A stretch of 64,000 nucleotides of DNA. Source: Bacteroidota bacterium (GTDB taxonomy: Bacteria > Bacteroidota > Bacteroidia > UKL13-3). A program made the translations under genes and the position numbers. This document shows positions 40,614 through 50,278 of the stretch, piece after piece (the stretch's first letter is position 1; each line of letters starts with the position of its first letter). The stretch is from positions 62,001 to 126,000 of the forward strand of contig CANHVU010000003.1 of assembly GCA_947464275.1 (NCBI GenBank), written 5' to 3'. The notes under the pieces are model-generated. The model was given only the letters and a program-made list of their open reading frames with translations, searched no databases and was not told the origin of the DNA.

Positions 40614-42575
40614 CTAATAATTCAATTTGCCTATCAACGCCTTTACTTCATCGTTTTTAGGATTCACCACCAAAATACGTTTTAATAATTTCAAGGATTC
40701 AGTTTTATTATTTTCCAAATTATAAACCGCTGCTAAATTTAAAAGTGCTTGTTCATTATCTGGGTTCAAAGCCAACGCTCTGTTATAATTAATTTTAGCC
40801 AAAGCAAGGTCATTTTGTTTTAAATAAGCAAAGCCTAAATTAACCAAACTTCCCTCCTGCTTTGGATTATTGGTTAGGTTATTGTTTAATAATAAAATGG
40901 CTTCATCTAACTTATTAAGCATTATTTTTACTTGTGCTAGTTTGTCAATAAAATCAATACTTTGAGGCGAAAGCGACACTGCTTTTTGGAAAAACAATTC
41001 AGCTCTAACAAAATCGTTTTTGGCTTGAAAAGCTTGCCCAACTCGGTAACACATCCACGCACTTTTTTGCTCATCTATATTTATAAACGAAGTCTTGGCT
41101 ATAATGGCATCATAATCGTTTTGTAGGTAGTGTAATTGCACTTGTGCATCTAACCAATTTTGTTGGTTATCATCTGTTTTAAAATAAGTTTTGGCTTGTG
41201 CTAAAGCTTCTTTTTGTCCATTAAATTTTTCTACATAATTTATTAGCGCCTTCACTTTTGACAGTTCGGTAGTTTCCTTATTATTAATACAATATAAACC
41301 TGCAAATTCTTTTACTTTATCTATTTCATTTTGTTTTACCGCTTTAACAGGCTTTTTTATCCAATGGTCGTGAACGGTAACATGCGGAATATCAATTGTT
41401 CCTGAGCGCGGCATGTGGCAATTGCTACAATCATTATTGTTAACCATTCTATTTTTTTCTGGTTCGCTACACAACGTTTGATTGGTATTGGAATGACATT
41501 TAATACAGGCGTTGTTAAATATTTGTGTGCCCGTTTTTTTTACACTTACATGCGGATTATGACATGTAATACAAGTTAAATTTAAGGTTTCAAAGTTTTT
41601 GCCTTCTGTTTTATTTTGTTTGTTACTTTCAATAAAACACTTACTTAGTTGCAGTCGTTGAGCATGGCTAGCCATAATAAATTGATCGTCTTGGCCTTTG
41701 TATTTAGGCATATATACTTCCCAAAAATCGCTTAACACCATGCCAGGTTTAAAATCTTTAAAGGTTTTTCCTTCTTTTAAAATGGCGTTTCCTTGTAAAT
41801 GGCAGCGTTGACAAACATCTATTTGGCGTTCCCAAGGCAATTTTTTAGGATTAACAATGGTGTAATCAATTTCGTGAGCAGTATCAACCAAATGGCCTGC
41901 AAGCTTTTCTTTCAAATGCACTTCGCCTGGACCATGGCAACGTTCACAATCAATTCCATTTGGAATACTGGTAAATTTATTGGCCGTAAAATCGGTTACA
42001 CTAGGAAAACCATTATGACAACTCATGCACTCAAACTCAATAGTGCGACTAAAACGGCTATTGTTTCCATTTTCAAAACCGGGAGGTAAATCCCACTTTT
42101 TTTCTTGTGCATACCAAGTAAGTGGCATCTGATACAAATAGCCATTAATATTCATCAAATGTGAATTGGTATGTTGACCCGAACCAATTACATAATGAAC
42201 CTTTTCAATACGTTTATATACAGTATCTTTTCCATTCATTCTGTATTCCAGAATAAACATATTATTGTTTTTCCAAAATGGATGGTAATACAGGTTTTTA
42301 AATTTATCGTAAACTACGTGGTGTTTGCTAAAGTCTGCACTCGATTTTTGTTTGGTGGCCAAATCAAAACTTTTACCCATGCCAGTTTCTATAAAAGTAT
42401 TGTAAATATCAGCATGACAACTTCTACATTGCTGCATGCCTACATACTTAACCGAGTCGTTGTGATTTAAATATTTAGTATCGACTTTTTTGTCTAAATC
42501 CTGACCACAATTTAAATTCATCACCAAAACAATTGCAGCAATAGGTATGAATAAGAAAACTAATAAATGTCTCAA
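40614..42575 (-). CDS. Seven-heme cytochrome c with TPR domain
   Basis: The 653-aa protein has a hydrophobic N-terminal signal with a possible lipobox Cys (LNCGQDLD, about residue 23). It has seven CXXCH heme sites, namely CRSCH, CMSCH, CERCH, CQRCH, CITCH, CIKCH and CSNCH, between about residues 50 and 390. From about 480 to the end are TPR units (RAELFFQKAVSLSPQSIDFIDKL, AKINYNRALALNPDNEQALLNLA). The layout matches periplasmic c554-like/doubled-CXXCH electron carriers fused to TPRs in Bacteroidota. The redox partner is unknown. It is 9 bases downstream of an AraC regulator and probably cotranscribed with it. Confidence 0.88.
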   Translation of the reverse strand: MRHLLVFLFIPIAAIVLVMNLNCGQDLDKKVDTKYLNHNDSVKYVGMQQCRSCHADIYNTFIETGMGKSFDLATKQKSSADFSKHHVVYDKFKNLYYHPFWKNNNMFILEYRMNGKDTVYKRIEKVHYVIGSGQHTNSHLMNINGYLYQMPLTWYAQEKKWDLPPGFENGNNSRFSRTIEFECMSCHNGFPSVTDFTANKFTSIPNGIDCERCHGPGEVHLKEKLAGHLVDTAHEIDYTIVNPKKLPWERQIDVCQRCHLQGNAILKEGKTFKDFKPGMVLSDFWEVYMPKYKGQDDQFIMASHAQRLQLSKCFIESNKQNKTEGKNFETLNLTCITCHNPHVSVKKTGTQIFNNACIKCHSNTNQTLCSEPEKNRMVNNNDCSNCHMPRSGTIDIPHVTVHDHWIKKPVKAVKQNEIDKVKEFAGLYCINNKETTELSKVKALINYVEKFNGQKEALAQAKTYFKTDDNQQNWLDAQVQLHYLQNDYDAIIAKTSFINIDEQKSAWMCYRVGQAFQAKNDFVRAELFFQKAVSLSPQSIDFIDKLAQVKIMLNKLDEAILLLNNNLTNNPKQEGSLVNLGFAYLKQNDLALAKINYNRALALNPDNEQALLNLAAVYNLENNKTESLKLLKRILVVNPKNDEVKALIGKLNY

Positions 42576-42584
42576 TTTTATAAA

Positions 42585-43175
42585 TTATATTAATTGATCT
42601 AATGGGGTTCTTGGTTTTATAGCTAAGGCTTTGTATTCACTAACCGAATAAGAAGTAATTTGTTTAAATTGGTTACTTAAGTATTGAACACTGCTGTAGC
42701 CCATTTGATAAGAAATTTCGCTTAAAGTCATTTCATTATAACTGAGTAACTCCTTTACCCTTTCTATTTTTACCAAAATAATAAACTTTTCTAGTGTAGT
42801 ATTGGTTTTTTCACTGAATAATTTACTTAAAAATGAGTACGGCTGCTCTAATTTATCACTTAAGTAATCTGAATTTCTAATAATTGTATTTAGATTATTT
42901 CCATAATAAATCATTTCCAAAACAGCCACTTTAATGGCTTCAAGTAAGGCCATTTCTTTATCATATATTAAATCGAAATTATGTTCTTGAAGTTTTTTTT
43001 GCAGAGCAATAAAATCTATGGTTCCGTTTTTATTATTGATTTGCGCTGCGCCTAAATACACTTTTTCAACTTCAATATTAGGCGTATTTTCAAGTACATT
43101 TTGAACCAAAGAAATACACCTGGAACTCACCATGTTTCTTATCTGCAAAATTGTACTTTTACCTAACTTTCCCAT
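42585..43175 (-). CDS. AraC-family regulator with degenerate HMA-like N-terminal domain
   Basis: This 196-aa protein has an AraC-type double HTH at about residues 95-185 (ERVKELLSYNEMTLSEISYQMGYSSVQYLSNQFKQITSYSVSEYK). Residues about 10-75 resemble the HMA-like domain found in many Bacteroidota AraC proteins, in which a NMVCxRC motif could bind a metal. Here the motif is NMVSSRCIS, so the first cysteine is lost and metal binding is doubtful. It is read before the cytochrome gene on the same strand and probably regulates it and itself. Confidence 0.85.
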   Translation of the reverse strand: MGKLGKSTILQIRNMVSSRCISLVQNVLENTPNIEVEKVYLGAAQINNKNGTIDFIALQKKLQEHNFDLIYDKEMALLEAIKVAVLEMIYYGNNLNTIIRNSDYLSDKLEQPYSFLSKLFSEKTNTTLEKFIILVKIERVKELLSYNEMTLSEISYQMGYSSVQYLSNQFKQITSYSVSEYKALAIKPRTPLDQLI

Positions 43176-43306
43176 TTATTAATTGATACTTACAATAATG
43201 CGAATAATTAAACATTTTTGCTACTCAAAAAAAAATTTTGTAATAACTAAAATCACAAAAGCAATTAATGGTAAATAGTTATTTTGCAAACTTTCATTTA
43301 AAACAT

Positions 43307-44845
43307 ATGAACAAACGTACACAATTACAAGAGCTACGCGACCAAGCACAATTAGGTGGTGGAGCAGATAGAATAGCATCTCAACATAAAAAAGGAAAAT
43401 TAACAGCTAGAGAGCGCTTACATTTTTTATTTGATGAAGGAAGTTTTGAAGAAATTGGTGCGTTTGTAATGCATCGTTCTAAAGATTTTGGAATGGAAAA
43501 CCAACAGTTTTTAGGCGATGGGGTAATTACTGGTTATGGAACTATAAACGGTAGATTAGTATATGCTTTCTCTCAAGATTTCACAGTGTTTGGTGGTTCG
43601 TTATCTGAAACCCATGCTGAAAAAATTTGTAAATTAATGGATTTAGCCATGAAAAATGGTGCACCATTAATTGGCTTAAACGATAGTGGTGGAGCTCGTA
43701 TTCAAGAGGGTGTGGTTTCGTTAGGTGGCTATGCCGATATTTTTTATAGAAATACCATGGCGAGTGGAGTAATTCCACAAATTTCAGCAATCATGGGGCC
43801 ATGCGCTGGTGGAGCAGTTTACAGTCCTGCTATTACCGATTTTATTATGATGGTTGAAAATACAAGCTATATGTTTGTAACAGGTCCAAATGTGGTAAAA
43901 ACAGTAACGCATGAAGAAGTAAGTAGCGAAGATTTAGGTGGCGCTTCGGTGCATTCAACCAAAAGTGGAGTAGCTCATTTTACTGCTGCTAACGAAATTG
44001 ATTGTATCAATCAATTGAAAAAATTAATTAGCTATATTCCAGAAAATTGTGAAGAAAAAACACCTGATTTTGCATACGAAGCAACAGATGAAATTAGATC
44101 AAAACTAGCGGATATTATTCCAGAAAATGCAAACCAACCTTACGATATACGCGAGGTAATTAGCGAGGTAATAGATGAAGAAAGTTTTTATGAGGTTCAT
44201 AAAAATTATGCTGAAAATATAGTTGTTGGTTTTGCACGATTAGCAGGTAGAAGCATTGGTATTGTTGCAAATCAGCCAGCTTATTTAGCAGGAGTGTTAG
44301 ATATTCATTCATCGCAAAAAGCTGCTCGTTTTGTGCGTTTTTGTGATAGTTTCAATATTCCTTTATTGGTTTTTGAAGATGTGCCAGGGTTTTTACCAGG
44401 AACCGACCAAGAATGGAATGCCATTATTACCAATGGAGCCAAACTTTTATATGCATTTTGCGAAGCAACAGTGCCACGCATAACTGTAATTACGCGTAAA
44501 GCTTATGGTGGAGCGTACGATGTAATGAACTCAAAACACATTGGTGCAGATATGAACTTTGCTTGGCCAACTGCCGAAATTGCGGTTATGGGAGCTAAAG
44601 GTGCTGCTGAAATTATTTTCAAAAAAGATATTGATAAGGCCGAAGACCATGTGGCTGCATTGGCTGCAAAAGAAAAAGAATATGCCGATTTATTTGCTAA
44701 TCCATACCGCGCAGCGGAACGTGGATTTGTAGATGAGGTTATTTTCCCAGAGGAAACACGAAAAAAGCTGATTAAAGCGTTTAAGATGTTAGAAAATAAA
44801 GTGGTGAATTTACCTAGAAAAAAACATGGTAATATTCCTCTTTAA
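43307..44845 (+). CDS. Acyl-CoA carboxylase carboxyltransferase (beta) subunit, propionyl-CoA type
   Basis: The ORF track starts at 43268, but the conserved start [19 protein letters not shown] begins at the ATG 43307 (512 aa). Motifs are [103 protein letters not shown] and [11 protein letters not shown]. The enzyme transfers carboxyl from carboxybiotin to propionyl-CoA or methylmalonyl-CoA. Biotin carboxylase and biotin carrier subunits are not adjacent. Length agrees with pccB/mmdA. Confidence 0.9.
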   Translation: MNKRTQLQELRDQAQLGGGADRIASQHKKGKLTARERLHFLFDEGSFEEIGAFVMHRSKDFGMENQQFLGDGVITGYGTINGRLVYAFSQDFTVFGGSLSETHAEKICKLMDLAMKNGAPLIGLNDSGGARIQEGVVSLGGYADIFYRNTMASGVIPQISAIMGPCAGGAVYSPAITDFIMMVENTSYMFVTGPNVVKTVTHEEVSSEDLGGASVHSTKSGVAHFTAANEIDCINQLKKLISYIPENCEEKTPDFAYEATDEIRSKLADIIPENANQPYDIREVISEVIDEESFYEVHKNYAENIVVGFARLAGRSIGIVANQPAYLAGVLDIHSSQKAARFVRFCDSFNIPLLVFEDVPGFLPGTDQEWNAIITNGAKLLYAFCEATVPRITVITRKAYGGAYDVMNSKHIGADMNFAWPTAEIAVMGAKGAAEIIFKKDIDKAEDHVAALAAKEKEYADLFANPYRAAERGFVDEVIFPEETRKKLIKAFKMLENKVVNLPRKKHGNIPL

Positions 44846-45024
44846 ATTTGCGATTTAGGAGGTGTGATTTGTGATATAACCTTATTTATTAAGAAAATGT
44901 ATTTCGAAGTGCTCAATTTTAACGGTCGTTATGCTTGTTAGATAGCTATTAGACCAAACCAATGAAGTTGGGCGTGGTAGTAATGATAAATTGGAAATAT
45001 CAATATATTTTGGAATCATCAGCA
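44846..45024. other. Intergenic region after the carboxylase gene
   Basis: Together with copy B of the intergenic element and the part up to 45290 this is a 445-base gap. I see no ORF with a recognised product and no convincing terminator; short open frames (for example KLGVVVMINWKYQYILES) have no match I know. Confidence 0.4.
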
Positions 45025-45111
45025 GTCACGCAGCGCATCTCCTTAATTTGTCAACTAAGTTAGCTAATGGAAAGTAATCATTTATAGCCAAGAAGATGCT
45101 TACAGTATGAC
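45025..45111. repeat. Intergenic repeat element, copy B
   Basis: The plus strand begins GTCACGCAGCGCATCTCCTT and the minus strand from the other end begins GTCATACTGTAAGCATCTTC, so the element is itself an imperfect inverted repeat. The core AGCTAATGGAAAGTA (45063-45077) is identical to copy A (on its minus strand). Confidence 0.55.
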
Positions 45112-45290
45112 TTTGTTTTAGTGTATTGCTATTTTTACTTTTAAAACTTTTTTAGTAAACCATGAAAAATTCAAAAAAAGAAAATGTGTTGCAAACTGTT
45201 GATGATAAAAAATTGACTTTAACAAAAAAACTAAGCCTTGCCGAAGGCAAGAAATTTGCATTTCATTTAATCGATAAATTAAATAAAGAC

Positions 45291-46946
45291 ATGAAAAAAA
45301 TTAAATCAATTATACTCATTTTAGCACTTGCTACATCATTCAATTTATCTGCTCAAAATGGAATAGTAGTTGATGATTTTATTTATACCAATAAAAAACA
45401 AACTGAAAAAAAAGTAAATAGCATGGTAAGTGCTGTTACTGTTTTTGCCAGTCAGGCGCAGGTTACTCGTGTAGCTAAGGTTTCGGGCGAAGCAGGTGTA
45501 TTTAATATTGTTTTTGAACAACTATCTCCATATATAAATATGAATAGTTTAGAAGCAAAAACAGATGCTAATTTAACCATACTGTCGGTAAGCAATAGAA
45601 ACGATTATTTGAATAAAGGCGAAAAGCCTGCTGATATTATTGTATTAGAAGATTCCTTAAATAAAATACAATCAGAATTAGAAGATTTTAAAGCCGATAA
45701 AGAATCAATTGTACATCAAAAAGATTTGATGCTTGCCAATAAAAATGTAGGCAGTAATCAAGTGGGTGTTAAGGCTGATGAATTGGACGATTTAATGGAA
45801 TTATACAAAAAAAAATTGGATGATTTTAAAGTGAATTGGTTTAGGTTGACACGTTTAGAAGATAAATATAACAAAGCGAAATTTAGTATTGAGCAACAAT
45901 TGGCAGCCTACAACAATGGTAAATTAACCTTAAACAATGAAGTAATATTAACGGTAAAAGCTGAAAATAATTTTCAAAATGCACAAGTGGAATTAACTTA
46001 TTTGGTAGGAAATGTTAGTTGGTCGCCCTACTACGACATAAGAGTAAAAGACAATAAAAGCAATGTGCAATTCTTTTTAAAGGCCAATATTTACCAAAGT
46101 ACAGGCGAAGACTGGAACAATGTAAAATTAAAACTAACCACAGCTAATCCTGCCGAAGGAGGTGTAAAGCCTGAATTACAAACTAATTGGTTAGGATATC
46201 AAAACTATAGAAATGATGGATTAAAAGAAGTGGTAATAAGGTCAAAATCAATGTTAATAGATGCTAATTATCCTACACAAGGTTATGGAGTAAATTCAAG
46301 TGCAAGTATGCCAAATATTAGAAAAAGTTTTTCCCAAAACATGTTTAATACAGAGTTTGAAACAAATATAGCTTATTCTATACCAAGCGATAATCAAAAT
46401 CACCAAGTGGATTTAACTAGTTTTGCGCAAAGCGCTATTTATGGTTACTCAGTAGTTCCAAAACTGAACAAAGAAGTATTTGTAACTGCCCAAGTTTTAG
46501 CAAATGATTTAATCAATCAAATTAGTGGTGAAGCCAATGTGTATTACGATGGAACTTTTACAGGAAAAACATTGATTAGTCCAACCGCAAACGATACTTT
46601 ATTGCTTACTTTAGGTAAAGACAAACGCATACAGGTAGAAAGAAAAAAGCTAAAAGAGTTCTGCTCTAATTCATTTTTTGGAGGTACCAAAACCGAAAGT
46701 ATAACATGGGAAATTACCATTAAAAATACGCGTAAAGAAGCAGTTATTTTAATCATTGAAGATCAAATTCCGGTAAGTACCGATAAAGAAATTGAAGTAA
46801 AACTAACCGATAAAGGGTATGCTAATTTAGATGAAGTTACAGGTAAGTTAACTTGGAAATTAGATTTAGCACCCGAAAAAAGCCAAACTATTAAATTTAG
46901 TTTTGATGTAAAACATTCTAAAGCCAAGCAATTGACAGGATTTTAG
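45291..46946 (+). CDS. DUF4139/mucoidy inhibitor MuiA family protein
   Basis: The ORF track begins at 45162, but the signal peptide MKKIKSIILILALATSFNLSAQ starts at the ATG 45291, which I take as the start (551 aa); the upstream in-frame part is Lys-rich and not conserved-looking. The DUF4140 N-terminal part (VTVFASQAQVTRVAKVSGEAGVFNIVFEQLSPYINMNSL) is followed by a coiled coil (about 95-180) and the DUF4139 domain (LTYLVGNVSWSPYYDIRVKDNKSNVQFFLKANIYQSTGEDWNNVKLKLTTANP). It is periplasmic or surface located. The biochemical role is unknown. Confidence 0.8.
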   Translation: MKKIKSIILILALATSFNLSAQNGIVVDDFIYTNKKQTEKKVNSMVSAVTVFASQAQVTRVAKVSGEAGVFNIVFEQLSPYINMNSLEAKTDANLTILSVSNRNDYLNKGEKPADIIVLEDSLNKIQSELEDFKADKESIVHQKDLMLANKNVGSNQVGVKADELDDLMELYKKKLDDFKVNWFRLTRLEDKYNKAKFSIEQQLAAYNNGKLTLNNEVILTVKAENNFQNAQVELTYLVGNVSWSPYYDIRVKDNKSNVQFFLKANIYQSTGEDWNNVKLKLTTANPAEGGVKPELQTNWLGYQNYRNDGLKEVVIRSKSMLIDANYPTQGYGVNSSASMPNIRKSFSQNMFNTEFETNIAYSIPSDNQNHQVDLTSFAQSAIYGYSVVPKLNKEVFVTAQVLANDLINQISGEANVYYDGTFTGKTLISPTANDTLLLTLGKDKRIQVERKKLKEFCSNSFFGGTKTESITWEITIKNTRKEAVILIIEDQIPVSTDKEIEVKLTDKGYANLDEVTGKLTWKLDLAPEKSQTIKFSFDVKHSKAKQLTGF

Positions 46947-47050
46947 CTAAAGTCAATTGAATCTTGATAATTGCGAGAATTTGACTTTTAAGTGATTCAA
47001 GCTTAAGCTTCCAATTTTAATAATGGATAATTAAACTGAATAATTGGTTT

Positions 47051-47455
47051 TTAATCATTCAGGAATCTATTCAAATATTCAGGCCTCATTACCCAGCAAG
47101 TTTTTGTTTTCCCGAAAAACTTATACCTGTTTTTTGCAATGACATCATAAAAGAAATCATTAATGGAAGTAGGTATGAATTTAAAAATAGATAACAATTT
47201 AAATGGGTATTTTAGATTTGAACTAATTAAAAGTGCTGCTTTAGATTTTATGTAAAATACACTATTTTCATAAACAATAATTGAATCAACGTTTAAATTA
47301 AAGCCATTTTTTGTAAAAAATTGAATGGCAAAATCACTCTGCAAACTACAAAATTGATACTTTGGTTCAACTTCATTAGTTAAAACAACCTGTACAAAAT
47401 TATTGCATAAATTACACGCGCCATCAAAAAAAATAATGGATTGCGAGCTAGTCAT
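47051..47455 (-). CDS. DCC-family thiol-disulfide oxidoreductase-like protein (DUF393)
   Basis: This 134-aa protein has the family signature FFDGACNLCNNFVQ near the N-terminus, with a CxxC that could be redox active, and later FCSLQSDFAIQFF and MRPEYLNRF. The DUF393/DCC family is predicted to be thioredoxin-like, but substrates are unknown. It is the last of three minus-strand genes (86-aa membrane protein, DUF983, DCC) spaced by 5 and 2 bases, so it is cotranscribed with them. Confidence 0.85.
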   Translation of the reverse strand: MTSSQSIIFFDGACNLCNNFVQVVLTNEVEPKYQFCSLQSDFAIQFFTKNGFNLNVDSIIVYENSVFYIKSKAALLISSNLKYPFKLLSIFKFIPTSINDFFYDVIAKNRYKFFGKTKTCWVMRPEYLNRFLND

Positions 47456-47457
47456 AA

Positions 47458-47859
47458 CTATTTTTTATTTATTAAATTAATGTCGAACTTAATTGGTGAA
47501 AATAAATAAAGCATTAAAACACGTGCATATCTGTATGTAAATGGTATTGATAAAAACATTGACAAGAAAATTGGAATAATATAACCCCAAAAACCAGCAT
47601 CATGGCCACTTAAAATATAAACAATAGCGCCAACAACTAACATCATTCCAGTGGTAATTGCATAGCTAACGTACATAGCACCCCAAAAAAAACCTGGTTC
47701 TACTTCAAAAGTCAAATCGCAAACTGGACAAGTATCAAACATTTGTGTAAATCCATTTAATTTGAATACACTAAACTTAAACATTTTACCACTTTGACAT
47801 TGAGGACATTTTGCTTTTAATATAGATAAACCTTTATTGGGTTCGTATTTATTACACAT
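47458..47859 (-). CDS. DUF983 family membrane protein
   Basis: The 133-aa protein has an N-terminal zinc-ribbon-like pair of CXXC motifs (CPQCQSGKMF at about 18-27 and CPVCDLTFEVEPGFFWGAMYVSYA at about 44-67) followed by two membrane segments (TTGMMLVVGAIVYIL and YIIPIFLSMFLSIPF). This is the DUF983 pattern. It is in the inner membrane with the cysteines probably in the cytoplasm. The function is unknown. It is flanked in one operon by the 86-aa membrane protein and the DCC protein. Confidence 0.85.
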   Translation of the reverse strand: MCNKYEPNKGLSILKAKCPQCQSGKMFKFSVFKLNGFTQMFDTCPVCDLTFEVEPGFFWGAMYVSYAITTGMMLVVGAIVYILSGHDAGFWGYIIPIFLSMFLSIPFTYRYARVLMLYLFSPIKFDINLINKK

Positions 47860-47864
47860 ATTTA

Positions 47865-48125
47865 TTATTTAGAGTTAATAGTCAATTTCTTTTTAGCTCT
47901 AACATTTTTAATGTATAAAAATAAAAATACCATCGCCAATATGTAAGGAAATACAAATAAGTAAATAATTCCATTATTAAGTGTATTTCCTACACTTGTT
48001 TCTCCATCTGCTCTTGCTGAAGCTAATGACTGTTTGCACATAGGGCATTGAGCATCAATTTTTAATGGTAATGAAATAATAAAACCAAAAACTAATATTA
48101 AAAATGTAATTGTTTTCCTTTTCAT
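47865..48125 (-). CDS. Small membrane protein with CPMC motif
   Basis: This 86-aa protein has an N-terminal hydrophobic segment (ITFLILVFGFIISLPLKI), an extracytoplasmic CPMCKQSLASARADGETSVGNTLNNG and a C-terminal membrane segment (IIYLFVFPYILAMVFLFLYI) with a basic end. The CPMC motif may be redox active or bind a metal. I recognise it as a conserved hypothetical of this phylum but cannot assign a function. It leads the three-gene set with DUF983 and DCC. Confidence 0.65.
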   Translation of the reverse strand: MKRKTITFLILVFGFIISLPLKIDAQCPMCKQSLASARADGETSVGNTLNNGIIYLFVFPYILAMVFLFLYIKNVRAKKKLTINSK

Positions 48126-48217
48126 AGAACAAATGTATGTTTAAATGTCTTGTACTTTTCAATGACTTTTGTCTTTGATTAACACCGAAACAAAAATTAT
48201 CAATTTGAAATTTTTTG

Positions 48218-48676
48218 TTATTCTAAAATATATTCTTCGGCTTCTAGGCCATCATTTTCTAGCCTAATAATAGTTTGATGTTTATGAGTTCCAATAATTA
48301 TTGCCTCAGCAATAAAAAGACCGTCCGCTTCCTCTACTAACACGTCATCAATTTTGTCATTAATTAAATTTTGCCAAGCGTTGGTTTTACTTGCATTACG
48401 TGTTTGATATTGCAAACTACCAGAAAACTCCACTTGTAAGTTATGGTTTAAAAGCTCAATATCCAATGTGGCTATTGGTAAAATCATTTCACTGATTTCT
48501 TCTGCTTTTTGAAGAATCAACTTACTATTGTCGGTAAACTGTAGCTCTATATACTCCACAAAACTAAATATATCTTGCGGGTTGGCCTTATTAACCCAAA
48601 AGTGGTATAAAACATTGCCTAGTATCTTACCTTCAGCACTTTTGAGTAACTTTAGGTGTTCTGGATTGTAATACAT
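48218..48676 (-). CDS. Hypothetical protein downstream of purC
   Basis: This 152-aa soluble protein has no signal peptide and no family that I recognise. It is acidic, with YNPEHLKLLKSAEGKILGNVLYHFW at the N-terminus and ADGLFIAEAIIIGTHKHQTIIRLENDGLEAEEYILE at the C-terminus split by beta-rich sequence. It starts 2 bases after the purC stop, so it is cotranscribed with purC. Confidence 0.6.
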   Translation of the reverse strand: MYYNPEHLKLLKSAEGKILGNVLYHFWVNKANPQDIFSFVEYIELQFTDNSKLILQKAEEISEMILPIATLDIELLNHNLQVEFSGSLQYQTRNASKTNAWQNLINDKIDDVLVEEADGLFIAEAIIIGTHKHQTIIRLENDGLEAEEYILE

Positions 48677-48678
48677 AA

Positions 48679-49629
48679 TTACATAGCTAGTTTGTCTAAT
48701 TCTGATAGGATAGCTTTTTCCATTTGATCTTCAAAATTATCATAACCATTTTTAATAAATTCTAAGCCTGTAATGCTTTGATACAACTCAACATAGCGAT
48801 TGGTAATACTATCAATTAAATCATCAGGGAATGTTGGTGCTGTAGCTCCCTCCTGCCCTTGAAAACCTTGGCTGATTAACCATTGACGCACAAACTCTTT
48901 CGATAATTGGCGTTGTTGCTGGTCTTTAGCTTGAATTTCTTGATAAGTATCTGCATAAAAATAACGTGATGAATCAGGAGTGTGAACTTCATCCATTAAC
49001 ATAATTACACCATCTTTGTTGCCAAATTCATATTTGGTATCCACTAAAATTAAACCTTGCTTTAAAGCAAACTCAGTTCCAAATGCATACAATTCACGGG
49101 TATATTTTTCGATTTGAGCAAAATCTTCAACACTTACCAAACCTTGAGCAATAATTTCCTCTTTGCTAATATCTGTATCATGACCGCTTGTAGCCTTTAT
49201 TGTTGGGGTAATAATTGGTTCAGGAAACTTATCATTTTCGCGCATTCCTTCAGGCATTGAAACACCACAAATAGTGCGTTTTCCACTTTTATATTCGCGC
49301 CAAGCGTGACCAGTTAAATATCCGCGAATTACTATCTCAACTTGGTAAGGTACACATCTATGTCCAATAGTTACATTGGTATGTGGCGATGAAATAATCC
49401 AATTGGGAACTATGTGTTTAGTTAAATCAAAAAAGAATGCCGCAGTTTGATTAAGTACTTGTCCTTTATAGGGAATTGCCTTTGTCATTACCACATCAAA
49501 TGCCGAAATTCTATCAGTAGCAACCATAACCAAAACATCGTCATTTATATTATAAACGTCTCGAACTTTACCTCTGTAAAAGTTTTTTTGTTTTGGAAAA
49601 AAAAAGTTTGTTGCAATTATAGCTTTCAT
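48679..49629 (-). CDS. purC: Phosphoribosylaminoimidazole-succinocarboxamide synthase
   Basis: The ORF track starts at 49665, but Met 13 (49629) begins the conserved MKAIIATNFFFPKQ, so I take that start (316 aa). Motifs are FYRGKVRDVYNINDDVLVMVATDRISAFD, RCVPYQVEIVIRGYLTGHAWREY, LILVDTKYEFG and MDEVHTPDSSRYF. The enzyme condenses CAIR with aspartate, using ATP, in purine synthesis. The length is of the longer, eukaryote-like type common in Bacteroidota. No other pur gene is near. Confidence 0.93.
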   Translation of the reverse strand: MKAIIATNFFFPKQKNFYRGKVRDVYNINDDVLVMVATDRISAFDVVMTKAIPYKGQVLNQTAAFFFDLTKHIVPNWIISSPHTNVTIGHRCVPYQVEIVIRGYLTGHAWREYKSGKRTICGVSMPEGMRENDKFPEPIITPTIKATSGHDTDISKEEIIAQGLVSVEDFAQIEKYTRELYAFGTEFALKQGLILVDTKYEFGNKDGVIMLMDEVHTPDSSRYFYADTYQEIQAKDQQQRQLSKEFVRQWLISQGFQGQEGATAPTFPDDLIDSITNRYVELYQSITGLEFIKNGYDNFEDQMEKAILSELDKLAM

Positions 49630-49730
49630 ATGTTTATAGTAAATTAGGAAGCCGCAATAATACAATATTAACTATGTAATTTGACCACTGTTTATAAACA
49701 AATGATGTCAAAGGCAAACTATCTTTTGGT

Positions 49731-50264
49731 TTAGAACATTAAATCAAATTCTTGCTTAACAAAAACTATAGCTTTATGGGTAGGTGTATCGTTTAAATTT
49801 ATAATTTCTTCAAAAATGGCTTTACTAAGGTCTATACCCACACAGTTAGGGCCTAAATTAGCATAAGAAGTATTAATTAAATTAATCATTTCTTCTTTCA
49901 CTACCCTAATCATTTGCCAGCACTGTGCTGAAACATACAATTGCTGTGAAATATTATGACTAAACTCTTGGTTAATACTAGCTATCAAATCCATTTTTAA
50001 TTGTGAAGCACTGATACCAGGTTGATGAATACGAATAACCAAACTTTCAGGACTAATACGCTCAATAAACAAAATCATGCGTTCATAAGCTTGCAATTTT
50101 AATGGCAATAAAGTCTTTTCTTGTTCTTTTCTTAAGTCAATCATTCGCTTTTGGTACTTGTCATCAAAAAATGCTTTTTGTTGATAGTAAACCACTAAGA
50201 ATATTACCAAAGCAGGTAATAAGTATTTTAAAAAATCTAAAAAAAATGCAAAACTTTCGTTCAT
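49731..50264 (-). CDS. Membrane-anchored conserved hypothetical
   Basis: This 177-aa protein has one N-terminal membrane segment (FLKYLLPALVIFLVVYYQ) followed by a helical cytoplasmic part that begins with a charged coiled coil (KAFFDDKYQKRMIDLRKEQEKTLLPLKLQAYERMILFIERI). The arrangement is that of a phylum-restricted conserved hypothetical. The gene lies 14 bases after rnc on the same strand and may belong to the acpP-fabF-rnc transcript. The function is unknown. Confidence 0.65.
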   Translation of the reverse strand: MNESFAFFLDFLKYLLPALVIFLVVYYQQKAFFDDKYQKRMIDLRKEQEKTLLPLKLQAYERMILFIERISPESLVIRIHQPGISASQLKMDLIASINQEFSHNISQQLYVSAQCWQMIRVVKEEMINLINTSYANLGPNCVGIDLSKAIFEEIINLNDTPTHKAIVFVKQEFDLMF

Positions 50265-50278
50265 GTGTAATATTTTAA

